A stretch of 7,814 nt of DNA from Deltaproteobacteria bacterium (GCA_030611115.1 JAUWQK010000061.1:1-7814), one strand, 5' to 3'. Shown: positions 1 through 6,804, counted from the stretch's first letter. Notes: generated by a model not told the origin, from the letters alone. Numbers and translations are program-made.

Positions 1-114
1 CTATGTGCCTGTCCTGGTCAAATCCCAAGGTATAGTGGTTTAGAATATCAATCATATTATTTTGCTCTTTTAAAAAAACTATCTAATACCTGCCCTGCCA
101 GAGAAGGCTCATAG
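1..114 (+). CDS. possible 3' end of an unidentified plus-strand gene (partial)
   Basis: Frame 1 is open from the first base for 37 codons and closes with TAG at 112-114. The peptide contains CACPGQIPRYSGLEYQ near its start and ends NTCPAREGS. It has cysteines, tyrosines and prolines and does not look like a low-complexity shadow, but I do not recognise it. It ends 52 bases before the bS22-like start on the same strand, so it could be the upstream neighbour of that gene. An open run of this length is quite possible by chance in AT-rich DNA, so this is only a candidate; the sequence left of the window would settle it. Confidence 0.25.
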   Translation, partial: LCACPGQIPRYSGLEYQSYYFALLKKLSNTCPAREGS

Positions 115-154
115 GAATTAGTGGGTGCGAAACTTGAGTAATTAAATACAGAAT

Positions 155-161
155 GGAGGTG
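155..161 (+). promoter_or_regulatory. strong Shine-Dalgarno deciding the TTG start of the bS22-like gene
   Basis: GGAGGTG ends five bases before the TTG at 167. Two TTG codons are adjacent (164 and 167). The spacing and the family's MGSV N-terminus both favour the second. Confidence 0.75.
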
Positions 162-166
162 ATTTG

Positions 167-265
167 TTGGGTAGTGTAGTTAAAAAACGAAGAAAAAAAA
201 TGAGGAAACATAAACACAGAAAGCTTTTGGCACGCACACGCCATCAGAGAAGAAAAGGCAAATAA
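167..265 (+). CDS. AURKAIP1/COX24 domain protein, bS22-like small ribosomal protein
   Basis: A 32-codon gene, TTG start, TAA stop at 263-265. The product begins MGSVVKKRRKKMRKHKHRK and ends LLARTRHQRRKGK. It is almost all lysine, arginine and histidine, with no acidic residue. This matches the short AURKAIP1/COX24 family, whose mycobacterial member is the 30S protein bS22 and whose mitochondrial relative is mS38. Such proteins thread into rRNA of the small subunit; a ribosomal role here is inferred from the family. An ideal GGAGGTG ribosome binding site precedes the start, and the MGSV start and K/R pattern follow the family. It is the only confident plus-strand gene and runs convergent to nusA, with the inverted repeat at 315-473 between them. 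No strong promoter is visible, although TCTAAT at 82-87 could be a -10. Its small size and TTG start make it easy to miss. Confidence 0.85.
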   Translation: MGSVVKKRRKKMRKHKHRKLLARTRHQRRKGK

Positions 266-309
266 TGGTATATGTACTCTCTTATGGAAATTAGAAAAAA
301 GCACCGAGC

Positions 310-334
310 TTCAACCTAAGTTGAGCGATTTTTT
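310..334 (+). terminator. candidate intrinsic terminator after the bS22-like gene
   Basis: On the plus strand TTCAAC (310-315) and GTTGAG (320-325) can form a six-pair stem (one T-G pair) with loop CTAA, followed after CGA by six T residues. It lies 45 bases past the bS22-like stop and shares its 3' half with the left arm of the long inverted repeat. The stem is short, so efficiency is uncertain. Confidence 0.4.
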
Positions 335-473
335 ACTTGAACTGCACCAATCTCTTGCGCATCAAGGACTTGCGAAAAGTCTCGACATATCCATTGGTAT
401 GTCTGCGCTTTTCGCAAATCTTGCTGCATCAAGATCTTAGCACATTTCTTCGCAAAAAATCGCTCAACTTAGG
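315..473. repeat. long nested inverted repeat covering the nusA stop codon (element A)
   Basis: The outer arms 315-334 and 454-473 are perfect 20-base complements, beginning CCTAAGTTGAGCGA on either strand. Inside are a 10-base pair of arms, TTGCGAAAAG at 370-379 with its complement at 408-417, and a central GACATA (384-389) / TATGTC (398-403). The whole 159-bp unit could fold into one long hairpin. The right arm contains the last codons and the TGA stop of nusA. No gene is convincing inside; the short open frames crossing it are by-products of the palindrome. It may act as a two-way barrier between the convergent nusA and bS22-like genes. The layout suggests a REP/MITE-like mobile repeat; that is inference. 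Confidence 0.85.
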
Positions 474-1828
474 TCTTCATCAAGATTTTCCTGGTTATCT
501 GAAACAGATGATTCTTTTGATTCAGATTTGTCATCGTCACTTAACGTATTATCTGATAAAATTTCGTTAGATACTTCATCAGAACTATCAGGATTCGCAA
601 CATATTCTTTTGCGGCTTTAAGAAGTTTTGTGACTTTTTCTTCGGCAATGCCTCTGATTTGCATCAAATCCTCTAATGAAGAGTTACTTATTTCCTCAGC
701 GGAAAAGAAACCCTTTTCATATAATGCGTCTGCCAGGCTGATGCTGACTCCCGGCAAGGCCACAAGAGAGTCGTAGCCATCCTGCATGGCCTGGCTGTAT
801 TTTGTTTCATTAATTACATCAAGATGCCATTTGGTGAGTTTTGAAGCAAGCCGTACGTTTTGACCTTTTTTCCCGATAGCTATTGAAAGAAATTCATCTG
901 GAACAATTACTTCAATCAAACGGTTTTCTTCATCAATAATGACTCTGGATATTTCGGCAGGCGACAGAGCATTGCAAACAAATTTTGCAGGATCAATATG
1001 CCAGGATACAATATCGATCTTTTCGCCCTTGAGTTCCTGAACAACATTTTGCACACGACTGCCTTTCATGCCAACGCATGCGCCGACAGGATCGATATCT
1101 GAATCATTTGAAGCAACAGCGATTTTTGCCCTTACACCAGGTTCGCGGGCCGCGCCCATTATAGTAACTATACCCTCGCTGATTTCCGGCACTTCTGTTT
1201 TGAAAAGACTGACAAGAAAATTTGGGTGTGTTCTCGAAAGTATAATCTGAGGCCCTCGAGAGTCATGAAGCACATCTAATATTTGAGCTCTGACGCGATC
1301 ACCTCTCCGATATACTTCTCTTGGAACCTGCTCTCGCTCAGGAAGAATTCCTTCAGTATGCCCCAAATTGACTATAATATCACCGCGATCAACGCGCTGA
1401 ACAATTCCATTAATTATTTCGCCTTTTCTATCAATAAAGCCCGAATAAACCGCATCTCTTTCCGCATCTTTCATTTTTTGAATGATAACCTGCTTGGCTG
1501 ACTGTGCGGCTATTCTACCAAAGGTTGAGGCATCCATTTTTGTACCGAGGCTGTCACCAATCGTGCTTTCCGGATCCAGTTTATATGCTTCTTCAAGGCT
1601 GATTTGAAGGTCAGGTTCGGTAATATCTTCTACCACCTCTTTAAACTGGAATACTTCTATTTCACCAGATTCTTCATTATATTTAACTTCAATATCAATG
1701 TTGCTTCCGAATTTTTTCCTGGCAGCAGATTTCAGAGCATCTTCAAGTGCCTTAATAAGGACTTCACGATCAATGCCCTTGTCTTTGCTGACCTGCTCAA
1801 CGACACGCTTTATATCTGATATAAACAT
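464..1828 (-). CDS. nusA: transcription termination/antitermination factor NusA
   Basis: NusA binds RNA polymerase and nascent RNA and governs pausing, termination and antitermination. The 454-residue product has the family layout: polymerase-binding N-terminal domain (about 1-125, FISDIKRVVEQVSKDKGI), S1 domain (133-199, GEIINGIVQRVDRGDIIVNL), KH1 (about 203-278, loop GMKGSR), KH2 (about 280-347, loop IGKKGQNVRLA) and one helix-hairpin-helix region (about 355-410, VALPGVS...LMQIRGIAEEKV). A Ser/Asp/Glu-rich tail of about 45 residues follows. It is shorter than the 495-residue E. coli protein, which has two C-terminal acidic-binding repeats. The ATG at 1828 has GGAG seven bases upstream. It lies behind rimP as usual, but a 225-bp inverted repeat separates the two. 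Its last codons and stop lie in the arm of element A, and no infB follows within the window. Confidence 0.98.
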   Translation of the reverse strand: MFISDIKRVVEQVSKDKGIDREVLIKALEDALKSAARKKFGSNIDIEVKYNEESGEIEVFQFKEVVEDITEPDLQISLEEAYKLDPESTIGDSLGTKMDASTFGRIAAQSAKQVIIQKMKDAERDAVYSGFIDRKGEIINGIVQRVDRGDIIVNLGHTEGILPEREQVPREVYRRGDRVRAQILDVLHDSRGPQIILSRTHPNFLVSLFKTEVPEISEGIVTIMGAAREPGVRAKIAVASNDSDIDPVGACVGMKGSRVQNVVQELKGEKIDIVSWHIDPAKFVCNALSPAEISRVIIDEENRLIEVIVPDEFLSIAIGKKGQNVRLASKLTKWHLDVINETKYSQAMQDGYDSLVALPGVSISLADALYEKGFFSAEEISNSSLEDLMQIRGIAEEKVTKLLKAAKEYVANPDSSDEVSNEILSDNTLSDDDKSESKESSVSDNQENLDEDLS

Positions 1829-1860
1829 TCGTTTTCTCCGTTAAACTTAGAAGGTGCTTC

Positions 1861-2085
1861 AAATATTTGGCATCCTTCACGACAAGTCAAAAGTAGTTTA
1901 CACTTTGTTGATCTTGTATTTCGGCAGTGAAATTTGAAACCAGAAATTGGAAATTGGAAAAAAATACTAAGATGTAGATGCGTTACCTAATTTCAAATTT
2001 CCAGTTTCGACATCGGCATTCAATTCGATAATACACGCTTTTTCGAAAAAAGTGTAAACTGGTGAATGAAGGATGCCAAATATTT
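1861..2085. repeat. 225-bp imperfect inverted repeat filling the rimP-nusA gap (element B)
   Basis: Perfect 19-base outer arms (AAATATTTGGCATCCTTCA at 1861-1879, complement at 2067-2085) enclose a second perfect 12-base pair (AGTTTACACTTT at 1895-1906, complement at 2049-2060). Further in, imperfect complements rich in GAAATT/AATTTC motifs occur around 1930-1960 and 1985-2010. The two halves read as diverged inverted copies along most of their length. The right arm begins at the last base of the rimP stop codon. The minus-strand open frame at 1967-2149 runs through this palindrome and the rimP end, has no family resemblance and is not annotated. There is no transposase and no obvious target duplication. 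Confidence 0.85.
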
Positions 2086-2627
2086 TATAGATTATTGACA
2101 AGCCGCGCACTTTTAACTTCCTTAAAAGGAATAGCGACTGTTTTATCATCTAATGATATGTTTATACTTTCTTCTGATATGTTCAACAAAACGCCTTTAA
2201 AATTTTTCTGTCCATTAATAGGAGCTATTGTTTTAATTCTTGCAACCCTTCCTCTAAATTTTTCGAAGTCGAGTTTTTTGCTTAAGGGGCGATCAGAACC
2301 TGGAGATGACACCTCAAGACTGTATGAACCGCTGCCATCAAAATGTAAATCCAGGATATCTCTCAACTGGCGGTTGATAAACACACAATCATCTACTGTA
2401 ATTCCTCCTGGTTTGTCTATATAGATACGGAGTGTAATGCCCCTGCTTTCCCGTTGGTATTCAACATGTACCAGTTCCATCCCCACAGCTTCGCACAAAG
2501 GTTCAGTTAAGTTCTTAAGTTCAGCAATAAATTCCTCTTTATTTTTAGGAGAAAATTTTTTTGCAGCGAATTTCGGCTCCCGGCTTTTTATTAGCTCGTT
2601 TCTTTTTTTTCTTTGTAATTTCATCAT
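2085..2627 (-). CDS. rimP: ribosome maturation factor RimP
   Basis: RimP assists assembly of the 30S subunit. With the ATG at 2627 the product is 180 residues. The N-terminal domain (about 33-112) carries GMELVHVEYQRESRGITLRI and YIDKPGGITVDDC; the conserved SSPGSDRPL is at 107-115; the SH3-like C-terminal domain (about 118-180) ends in FKEVKSARLVNNL. E. coli RimP is about 150 residues, so this protein has a Lys/Arg-rich extension of about 26-30 residues (KLQRKKRNELIKSREPKFAAKK). The frame is open upstream to a TTG at 2645, but that codon lies in the T-tract of the terminator at 2654-2673, so an ATG at 2627 or 2624 is preferred. No strong Shine-Dalgarno is seen before either. It heads a rimP-nusA unit with a promoter candidate at 2698-2726. 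Confidence 0.96.
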   Translation of the reverse strand: MMKLQRKKRNELIKSREPKFAAKKFSPKNKEEFIAELKNLTEPLCEAVGMELVHVEYQRESRGITLRIYIDKPGGITVDDCVFINRQLRDILDLHFDGSGSYSLEVSSPGSDRPLSKKLDFEKFRGRVARIKTIAPINGQKNFKGVLLNISEESINISLDDKTVAIPFKEVKSARLVNNL

Positions 2628-2645
2628 GAAATATGACTCATGCAA

Positions 2646-2673
2646 AAAATAAAAAACGGGCTACCGCCCGTTT
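2646..2673 (-). terminator. strong intrinsic terminator/attenuator upstream of rimP
   Basis: On the minus strand AAACGGGC, loop GGTA, GCCCGTTT forms a perfect eight-pair GC-rich stem (2673-2666 with 2661-2654) followed by a T-rich run TTTTTTATTTTTT. It lies about 200 bases after tRNA-Gly and only 19-27 bases before the likely rimP start. It could end the tRNA or upstream operon transcript, or act as an attenuator in the rimP-nusA leader. Confidence 0.85.
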
Positions 2674-2697
2674 CCTGTCATTCAAATAGATCCTTAC

Positions 2698-2726
2698 ATT
2701 ATACCTCGGAATGTCATAAATCGCAA
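2698..2726 (-). promoter_or_regulatory. candidate sigma-70 promoter for rimP-nusA
   Basis: On the minus strand TTGCGA (2726-2721), a 17-base spacer and a perfect TATAAT (2703-2698) form a promoter with four of six -35 matches. The start would fall near 2691, less than 20 bases before the terminator hairpin. A 9-bp inverted repeat, TATACCTCG at 2700-2708 and CGAGGTATA at 2739-2747, overlaps the -10 and flanks the -35, and could be an operator. Confidence 0.55.
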
Positions 2727-2774
2727 GTTGTGGCCTTTCGAGGTATATAGATCGAAAAACTTTATCTGTTCATG

Positions 2775-2848
2775 TAAATCATCATAAGAAATAAATTAAA
2801 TCCAAACCACACATAATTAGATAAAGCTTTGCCCCTAAATCATCATAA
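2775..2848. repeat. 13-bp direct repeat in the tRNA-rimP spacer
   Basis: TAAATCATCATAA occurs at 2775-2787 and again at 2836-2848. The spacer holds no gene that I can support. The repeat may be a small duplication and has no clear function. Confidence 0.5.
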
Positions 2849-2868
2849 AAATGGCAAAGGCGGCCTTT
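2844..2868 (-). terminator. weak candidate terminator just after tRNA-Gly
   Basis: On the minus strand AAAGG-CCG-CCTTT (2868-2856) is followed by GCC and ATTTTTATG. The stem is only five pairs, so this is a weak terminator at best; it starts 6 bases past the tRNA 3' end. Confidence 0.3.
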
Positions 2869-2873
2869 CTATC

Positions 2874-2949
2874 TGGAGCGGGCAACGAGATTTGAACTCG
2901 CGACACCAAGCTTGGGAAGCTTGTACTCTACCAGCTGAGCTATGCCCGC
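2874..2949 (-). tRNA. tRNA-Gly (anticodon CCC), CCA encoded
   Basis: The minus strand folds as a 76-base cloverleaf. The acceptor arms GCGGGCA and TGCCCGC are fully paired. The D arm is GCTC-AGCTGGTA-GAGT, the anticodon arm CAAGC-TTCCCAA-GCTTG with anticodon CCC, and the T arm GCGAG-TTCAAAT-CTCGT. The discriminator T73 suits bacterial glycine tRNAs, and the CCA end is encoded (2876-2874). It reads GGG codons. It lies 49 bases after the MerR-type gene and has its own promoter candidate at 2966-2994. Confidence 0.96.
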
Positions 2950-2965
2950 CTCCTGTAACTACTAA

Positions 2966-2994
2966 AAAATACGACAATAATTTTACATTGTCAA
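2966..2994 (-). promoter_or_regulatory. promoter for tRNA-Gly
   Basis: On the minus strand a consensus TTGACA (2994-2989), a 17-base spacer and TATTTT (2971-2966, four of six matches) predict a start near 2959, about 10 bases before the mature tRNA. It begins directly after the MerR gene stop, so the tRNA can be transcribed independently of pheST. Confidence 0.7.
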
Positions 2995-2998
2995 CATT

Positions 2999-3346
2999 TT
3001 AGTCAAGCAAGCCCCGAATTTGTTCTAGTTCTGATCGGATTTTATCAACAACATCGGTTGATAATTTCCCTTTTTTTTCTCTATATTCAGAGTTTAAGTA
3101 TTTCTTGGCGCCCTTAATAGTAAATTTTTTTTCATAAAGAAGATGTTTAATTTTTAGAACGAACTCTATATCGCTCTTTCTGTAAAGCCTCTGGCCGGAG
3201 GGAGTTCTTTTGGGATTTATTTTAGAGAATTCGTTTTCCCAGAATCTTAGAACATAGGATGGAAGTTCAGCGATTTCACTGACCTCTCCTATTTTGAAAT
3301 ATAGCTTGTCAGGCAGTTCTTTTATATGGGCTTTATTGTTTTGCAT
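2999..3346 (-). CDS. small MerR-family DNA-binding protein
   Basis: A 115-residue protein with a MerR-type winged helix: helix-turn-helix at about 16-38 (FKIGEVSEIAELPSYVLRFW), wing residues RTPSGQRLYRKSDI at 47-60, then FTIKGAKKYL at 75-84. A short charged C-terminal helix (about 95-115, VVDKIRSELEQIRGLL) could be a dimerisation coiled coil. There is no effector domain and no cysteine, so metal sensing through cysteine is excluded. The ATG at 3346 lies three bases after the pheT stop with no clear Shine-Dalgarno, suggesting translational coupling in a rplT-pheST-merR operon. MerR-type genes near pheT recur in deltaproteobacteria, often after ihfA; ihfA is not present here. Its target is unknown. 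Confidence 0.88.
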   Translation of the reverse strand: MQNNKAHIKELPDKLYFKIGEVSEIAELPSYVLRFWENEFSKINPKRTPSGQRLYRKSDIEFVLKIKHLLYEKKFTIKGAKKYLNSEYREKKGKLSTDVVDKIRSELEQIRGLLD

Positions 3347-3349
3347 CTT

Positions 3350-5767
3350 CTATGTTGGAAGCAAAGCGTCAAATTCTTTGAGAAGCCTGTCTGTAATATT
3401 TTTATGAGTATAATTTACTTCGTCATCTTCTAAGGTTTTATGTTTTGATCTGTAAGTTATTCTCAGGGATATGCTTTTTTTATTTTGAGGAATAGTATCA
3501 CCTTCGAATACATCAAACAAATATAAATTTTCAATCAGTTTGTCGCCGGATTTTCTAATAGCTTCAAGCGGTTTGGAGGATTCCAGATCTTTATCGATTA
3601 TAATGGTAATATCTCTTGAAATAGATGGAAATTTTGGAATTGGTTTTGAACGAATAGTTTCGGGTATCAAGTCAGAAATGGCCTTCAAGTCAAGTTCAAA
3701 AATGAAGGCAGCCTGTTTTAGATCAAAATTACGTAGCACTTGAGGATGTATTTCTCCGGCCAGACCTATAAGCTTTTTTTCTTGCAGAATTTGAGCTGTA
3801 TGCCCAGGCCTGGTATAAGTACATGAATTATCAGGCATGCAGGTAAATTTTATACGATCAATTTTTACTCTGTTCAGCAGTCCTTCAACCACTCCTTTTA
3901 TGTCAAAAAAATCACAACCACTTTCTTTTGAGTACCATGAGGCATTTGTACGAGATCCTGTCCAGATGCCGGCTAACATTTCTATCTCTTCCGGCAGATT
4001 GTCTTTTTCCCTGTTGATATAAATTTTACCAACTTCAAATAGTCTCAGACTCTTGGTTTGTTGTGCTATGTTGCGATAAATTGTTTCGAGAAGGCCGGGT
4101 ATCAATGATGTCCTCATAACCGCCTGCTCCTCGGTCAGAGGGTTCAATATGTTTACCATATTTCTTCTTTGGTCGGCAGATTCAAGTCTGAGGCTATCGC
4201 AATATAATCTATTTATAAAGCTGTAATTAATTGTTTCAGTAAATCCAAAGCCGGTCATAATTTTTTTCAGCCTGTTTCTTAACCTGAACTGTTTTTCAGG
4301 GTGTCTGGCTTCTGCCGGTATCAGGGGGTAGGTAGTGGGTATATTATTATAGCCGGACAGGCGGGCAATTTCTTCTATAAGATCAACCGGCCTTGCTATG
4401 TCAACTCTGAAGGAGGGTGGGACAACTGCAAGCTCGTCGTTGCCTGTTTTTTCAACATTGAATTCAATTGATTTCAGTAAATTTTCGATTTTGTCCTGAT
4501 CAAAACTGGTCCCAAGAAGACGATTAGTGTGTCCGACGTTCAGAGTTATGGGCCCGGCACTGTTAATTTTAGAATAATTATCTATAATTCCTTCAATTAA
4601 ATTGCTCCCGTCGAGTTCCGACATAAGCTGAGCAGCTCTATTCAAAGCCGTAATAATACCTTCAGGGTCAACACCGCGTTCAAAACGGTGCGAGGATTCC
4701 GAGCTTATGCCAAGTTTTTTTGAAGTCTTGCGAATTCCCACAGGCGTAAAATAAGCGCTTTCGATAAGAACCCTGGTAGTTGATTCCGTTACCTCGGAAT
4801 TATGCCCACCCATGATACCCGCCAGCGCAACAGGTTTTTCACCATCGCAGATCATAAGCATATCAGGGGTAAGCAAATGTTCTTTCTTGTCCAGAGTGAT
4901 AAAGGTTTCACCTTTTTTTGCCTGGCGAACAACTATCCTGTGATCTGACAGCCGGTCAAAATCAAATGCATGAAGAGGCTGTCCTGTTTCCATCAATACA
5001 AAATTGGTGATATCGACTATATTGTTTATAGGCCTTAAACCGACCGACATTAGACGATCTTGCAGCCAAAAAGGAGAAGGAGCAATGTTAATATCAAAAA
5101 CAAGCCTTGCCGAATATCTTGGGCAAAGATCCGGTGCCTTAATTGTAATAGATGTAAGGTCGGAAATTTTATCGCCGGCATCTGAAAGTAATGTTTCGGG
5201 ATATTTTATTGTGGTTTGCTGAAGGGCGGCTATTTCACGGGCTATTCCGATTATGCTTAGACAATCCGGCCTGTTAGGAGTAAGGTCGATTTCAAAGACC
5301 ATGTCTGAAAGTTCAAGAGCTTTTGCTAACTTATCCCCTGTCAATTGTTTTTGATCAAGAATCATGACGCCACTGCGGTCTGTGCCAAGACCAAGTTCCG
5401 CTTCGCTGCAAAGCATCCCTTCCGACAACTCGTTTCGGATTTTTCCTTTTTCAAGTACATAACCTTCCGGGAAGCGGGTGCCCGGCAAGGCTACCGGTAC
5501 AGCCATATCTTCATGTATGTTTGGCGCTCCGCATACAACCCGGATGACACGGCTTCCAACATCAACATCACATACCTTGAGCTTTTCAGCATTTGGGTGG
5601 GCCTTGATATTAACAATGCGTCCAACAACAACGCTGTCCAAGTAATCATACCTGTCTGTAACCGAATCAACCTCAAGCCCCACCATGGTGAGTGAATCGG
5701 CAATACTACTATATGATTCCTTATCTATTGGTATATAATTATTTAGCCAGCTTAAACTAACTTTCAT
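3350..5767 (-). CDS. pheT: phenylalanyl-tRNA synthetase beta subunit
   Basis: PheT forms the (alpha-beta)2 enzyme with PheS, charging tRNA-Phe; the beta subunit binds tRNA and edits Tyr-tRNA-Phe. The 805-residue product (795 in E. coli) has all the usual parts. These are the N-terminal MKVSLSWLNNYI; an EMAP/OB tRNA-binding fold (about 40-150, VVVGRIVNIKAHPNAEKLKV); the B3/4 editing domain (about 210-385, TGQPLHAFDFDRL, ALAGIMGG, SSESSHRFERGVD); B5 (about 404-475, with PSFRVDIARPVDLIEEIARL); a catalytic-like core (about 480-700, NPLTEEQAVMRTSLIPGLL); and a C-terminal FDX-ACB anticodon-binding domain (about 712-804, FPSISRDITIII). The ATG lies one base after the pheS stop. No truncation or frameshift is seen. 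Confidence 0.99.
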   Translation of the reverse strand: MKVSLSWLNNYIPIDKESYSSIADSLTMVGLEVDSVTDRYDYLDSVVVGRIVNIKAHPNAEKLKVCDVDVGSRVIRVVCGAPNIHEDMAVPVALPGTRFPEGYVLEKGKIRNELSEGMLCSEAELGLGTDRSGVMILDQKQLTGDKLAKALELSDMVFEIDLTPNRPDCLSIIGIAREIAALQQTTIKYPETLLSDAGDKISDLTSITIKAPDLCPRYSARLVFDINIAPSPFWLQDRLMSVGLRPINNIVDITNFVLMETGQPLHAFDFDRLSDHRIVVRQAKKGETFITLDKKEHLLTPDMLMICDGEKPVALAGIMGGHNSEVTESTTRVLIESAYFTPVGIRKTSKKLGISSESSHRFERGVDPEGIITALNRAAQLMSELDGSNLIEGIIDNYSKINSAGPITLNVGHTNRLLGTSFDQDKIENLLKSIEFNVEKTGNDELAVVPPSFRVDIARPVDLIEEIARLSGYNNIPTTYPLIPAEARHPEKQFRLRNRLKKIMTGFGFTETINYSFINRLYCDSLRLESADQRRNMVNILNPLTEEQAVMRTSLIPGLLETIYRNIAQQTKSLRLFEVGKIYINREKDNLPEEIEMLAGIWTGSRTNASWYSKESGCDFFDIKGVVEGLLNRVKIDRIKFTCMPDNSCTYTRPGHTAQILQEKKLIGLAGEIHPQVLRNFDLKQAAFIFELDLKAISDLIPETIRSKPIPKFPSISRDITIIIDKDLESSKPLEAIRKSGDKLIENLYLFDVFEGDTIPQNKKSISLRITYRSKHKTLEDDEVNYTHKNITDRLLKEFDALLPT

Positions 5768-5768
5768 A

Positions 5769-6776
5769 TTAAAACTGCCTTAAAAATCTCAAGTCATTTT
5801 CAAAGAATTTTCGAATGTCGTCAATTCCATATTTCAACATGGCAATACGTTCTACTCCCATGCCGAAGGCAAGTCCTGTATAACGCGTTGTATCATATCC
5901 AACATTTTCAAAAACAGCCGGATGGACCATGCCTGCGCCTATAATTTCAAGCCATCCTGTGTGTGAACATACCCTGCACCCCTTGCCCCTGCACATGACA
6001 CAAAGGATGTCTATCTCGGCGCTTGGTTCGGTAAAAGGAAAGAAGCTTGGGCGGAATCTGAGAGTTGTCTTTTTATCAAAAATGTGGTGGATAAAAGTTG
6101 TAAGTATTCCTTTTAGATCACCGAAAGAAAGGCCTTCATCAACCATTAAACCCTCTACCTGATGGAACATGGGTGTGTGAGTCAGGTCGGAATCACAGCG
6201 GTAAACCTTGCCAGGTGCAATAATCCTTACAGGCGGAGTAAGTTTTTCCATTATCCTGACCTGGATGGATGATGTATGAGTTCTAAGAACTATATTATCT
6301 GAAACATAGAAAGTATCCTGCATGTCCCTTGCAGGATGATTCTTGGGGATATTTAGAGCTTCAAAATTGTAGTGATCTGTTTCGACCTCAGGCCCTTCAG
6401 CTATATCAAACCCGATTTTTTCTAAAATTTCACATATCTGCCATGTAATTTGCGTTATTGGATGCAAAGAACCCTGCCGGATTGTCCTTCCCGGCAAGGA
6501 AACATCAATTCTATAGTCTTTTTGCAGAGATTTTGTTTCAAGTTGTTTTAATGCGTGCTTGAAAGCCTTATCTAAGCTCTTTTTTACCTCATTAGCCTTT
6601 TTCCCCACCTCCGGTCTTTTTTCCAGAGGAAGGTTTGAAATGTTTCTTAAAAAATGAGTTATTATACCCTTTCGGCCAAGATACCGGGTTGAAAGAGCTT
6701 TGATACTTTCACTATCTGTAGCGGATTTTATTTCCTTAAAGGCTTCTTCATGAATTTGTTCTATAGTTCTTTCCAC
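5769..6776 (-). CDS. pheS: phenylalanyl-tRNA synthetase alpha subunit
   Basis: PheS carries the class II catalytic site that activates phenylalanine and transfers it to tRNA-Phe. The 335-residue product has an N-terminal coiled-coil arm (about 1-85), then HPARDMQDTFYV (147-158), motif 2 (about 190-213, VYRCDSDLTHTPMFHQVEGL), FRPSFFPFTEPSAEID (241-256) and motif 3 (GLAFGMGVERIAML, 301-314). Cysteines 259, 262, 267 and 270 form a CxxC-x4-CxxC cluster that could hold a metal; many bacterial PheS proteins have such an insert. The start is GTG at 6776, with only a weak AGAG nearby; the length fits the family. pheT follows after one base. The 107-bp hairpin element D separates it from rplT upstream. 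Confidence 0.98.
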   Translation of the reverse strand: MERTIEQIHEEAFKEIKSATDSESIKALSTRYLGRKGIITHFLRNISNLPLEKRPEVGKKANEVKKSLDKAFKHALKQLETKSLQKDYRIDVSLPGRTIRQGSLHPITQITWQICEILEKIGFDIAEGPEVETDHYNFEALNIPKNHPARDMQDTFYVSDNIVLRTHTSSIQVRIMEKLTPPVRIIAPGKVYRCDSDLTHTPMFHQVEGLMVDEGLSFGDLKGILTTFIHHIFDKKTTLRFRPSFFPFTEPSAEIDILCVMCRGKGCRVCSHTGWLEIIGAGMVHPAVFENVGYDTTRYTGLAFGMGVERIAMLKYGIDDIRKFFENDLRFLRQF

Positions 6777-6804
6777 TTTTTTTGCTCTATCTTTAACCTG
6801 ATTG

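Noticed and set aside
83..304. Minus-strand 73-codon open frame
   Set aside because: It is antisense to the bS22-like gene, which has a clear ribosome binding site and family match; the product is a phenylalanine- and serine-rich shadow.
315..473. Element A as a CRISPR array, group II intron or IS element
   Set aside because: There are no regularly spaced direct repeats, no intron domain V or reverse transcriptase, and no transposase; it is a single nested inverted repeat.
337..570. Plus-strand 77-codon open frame across element A and the nusA end
   Set aside because: It starts inside a palindrome, runs antisense to nusA, has no ribosome binding site and resembles no family.
1967..2149. Minus-strand 60-codon open frame between rimP and nusA
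   Set aside because: Half of it overlaps the rimP end in another frame and the rest is inside the inverted repeat; no homology is recognised.
5345..5695. Plus-strand 116-codon open frame within pheT
   Set aside because: It is fully antisense to a well-conserved part of pheT and shows no independent signals.
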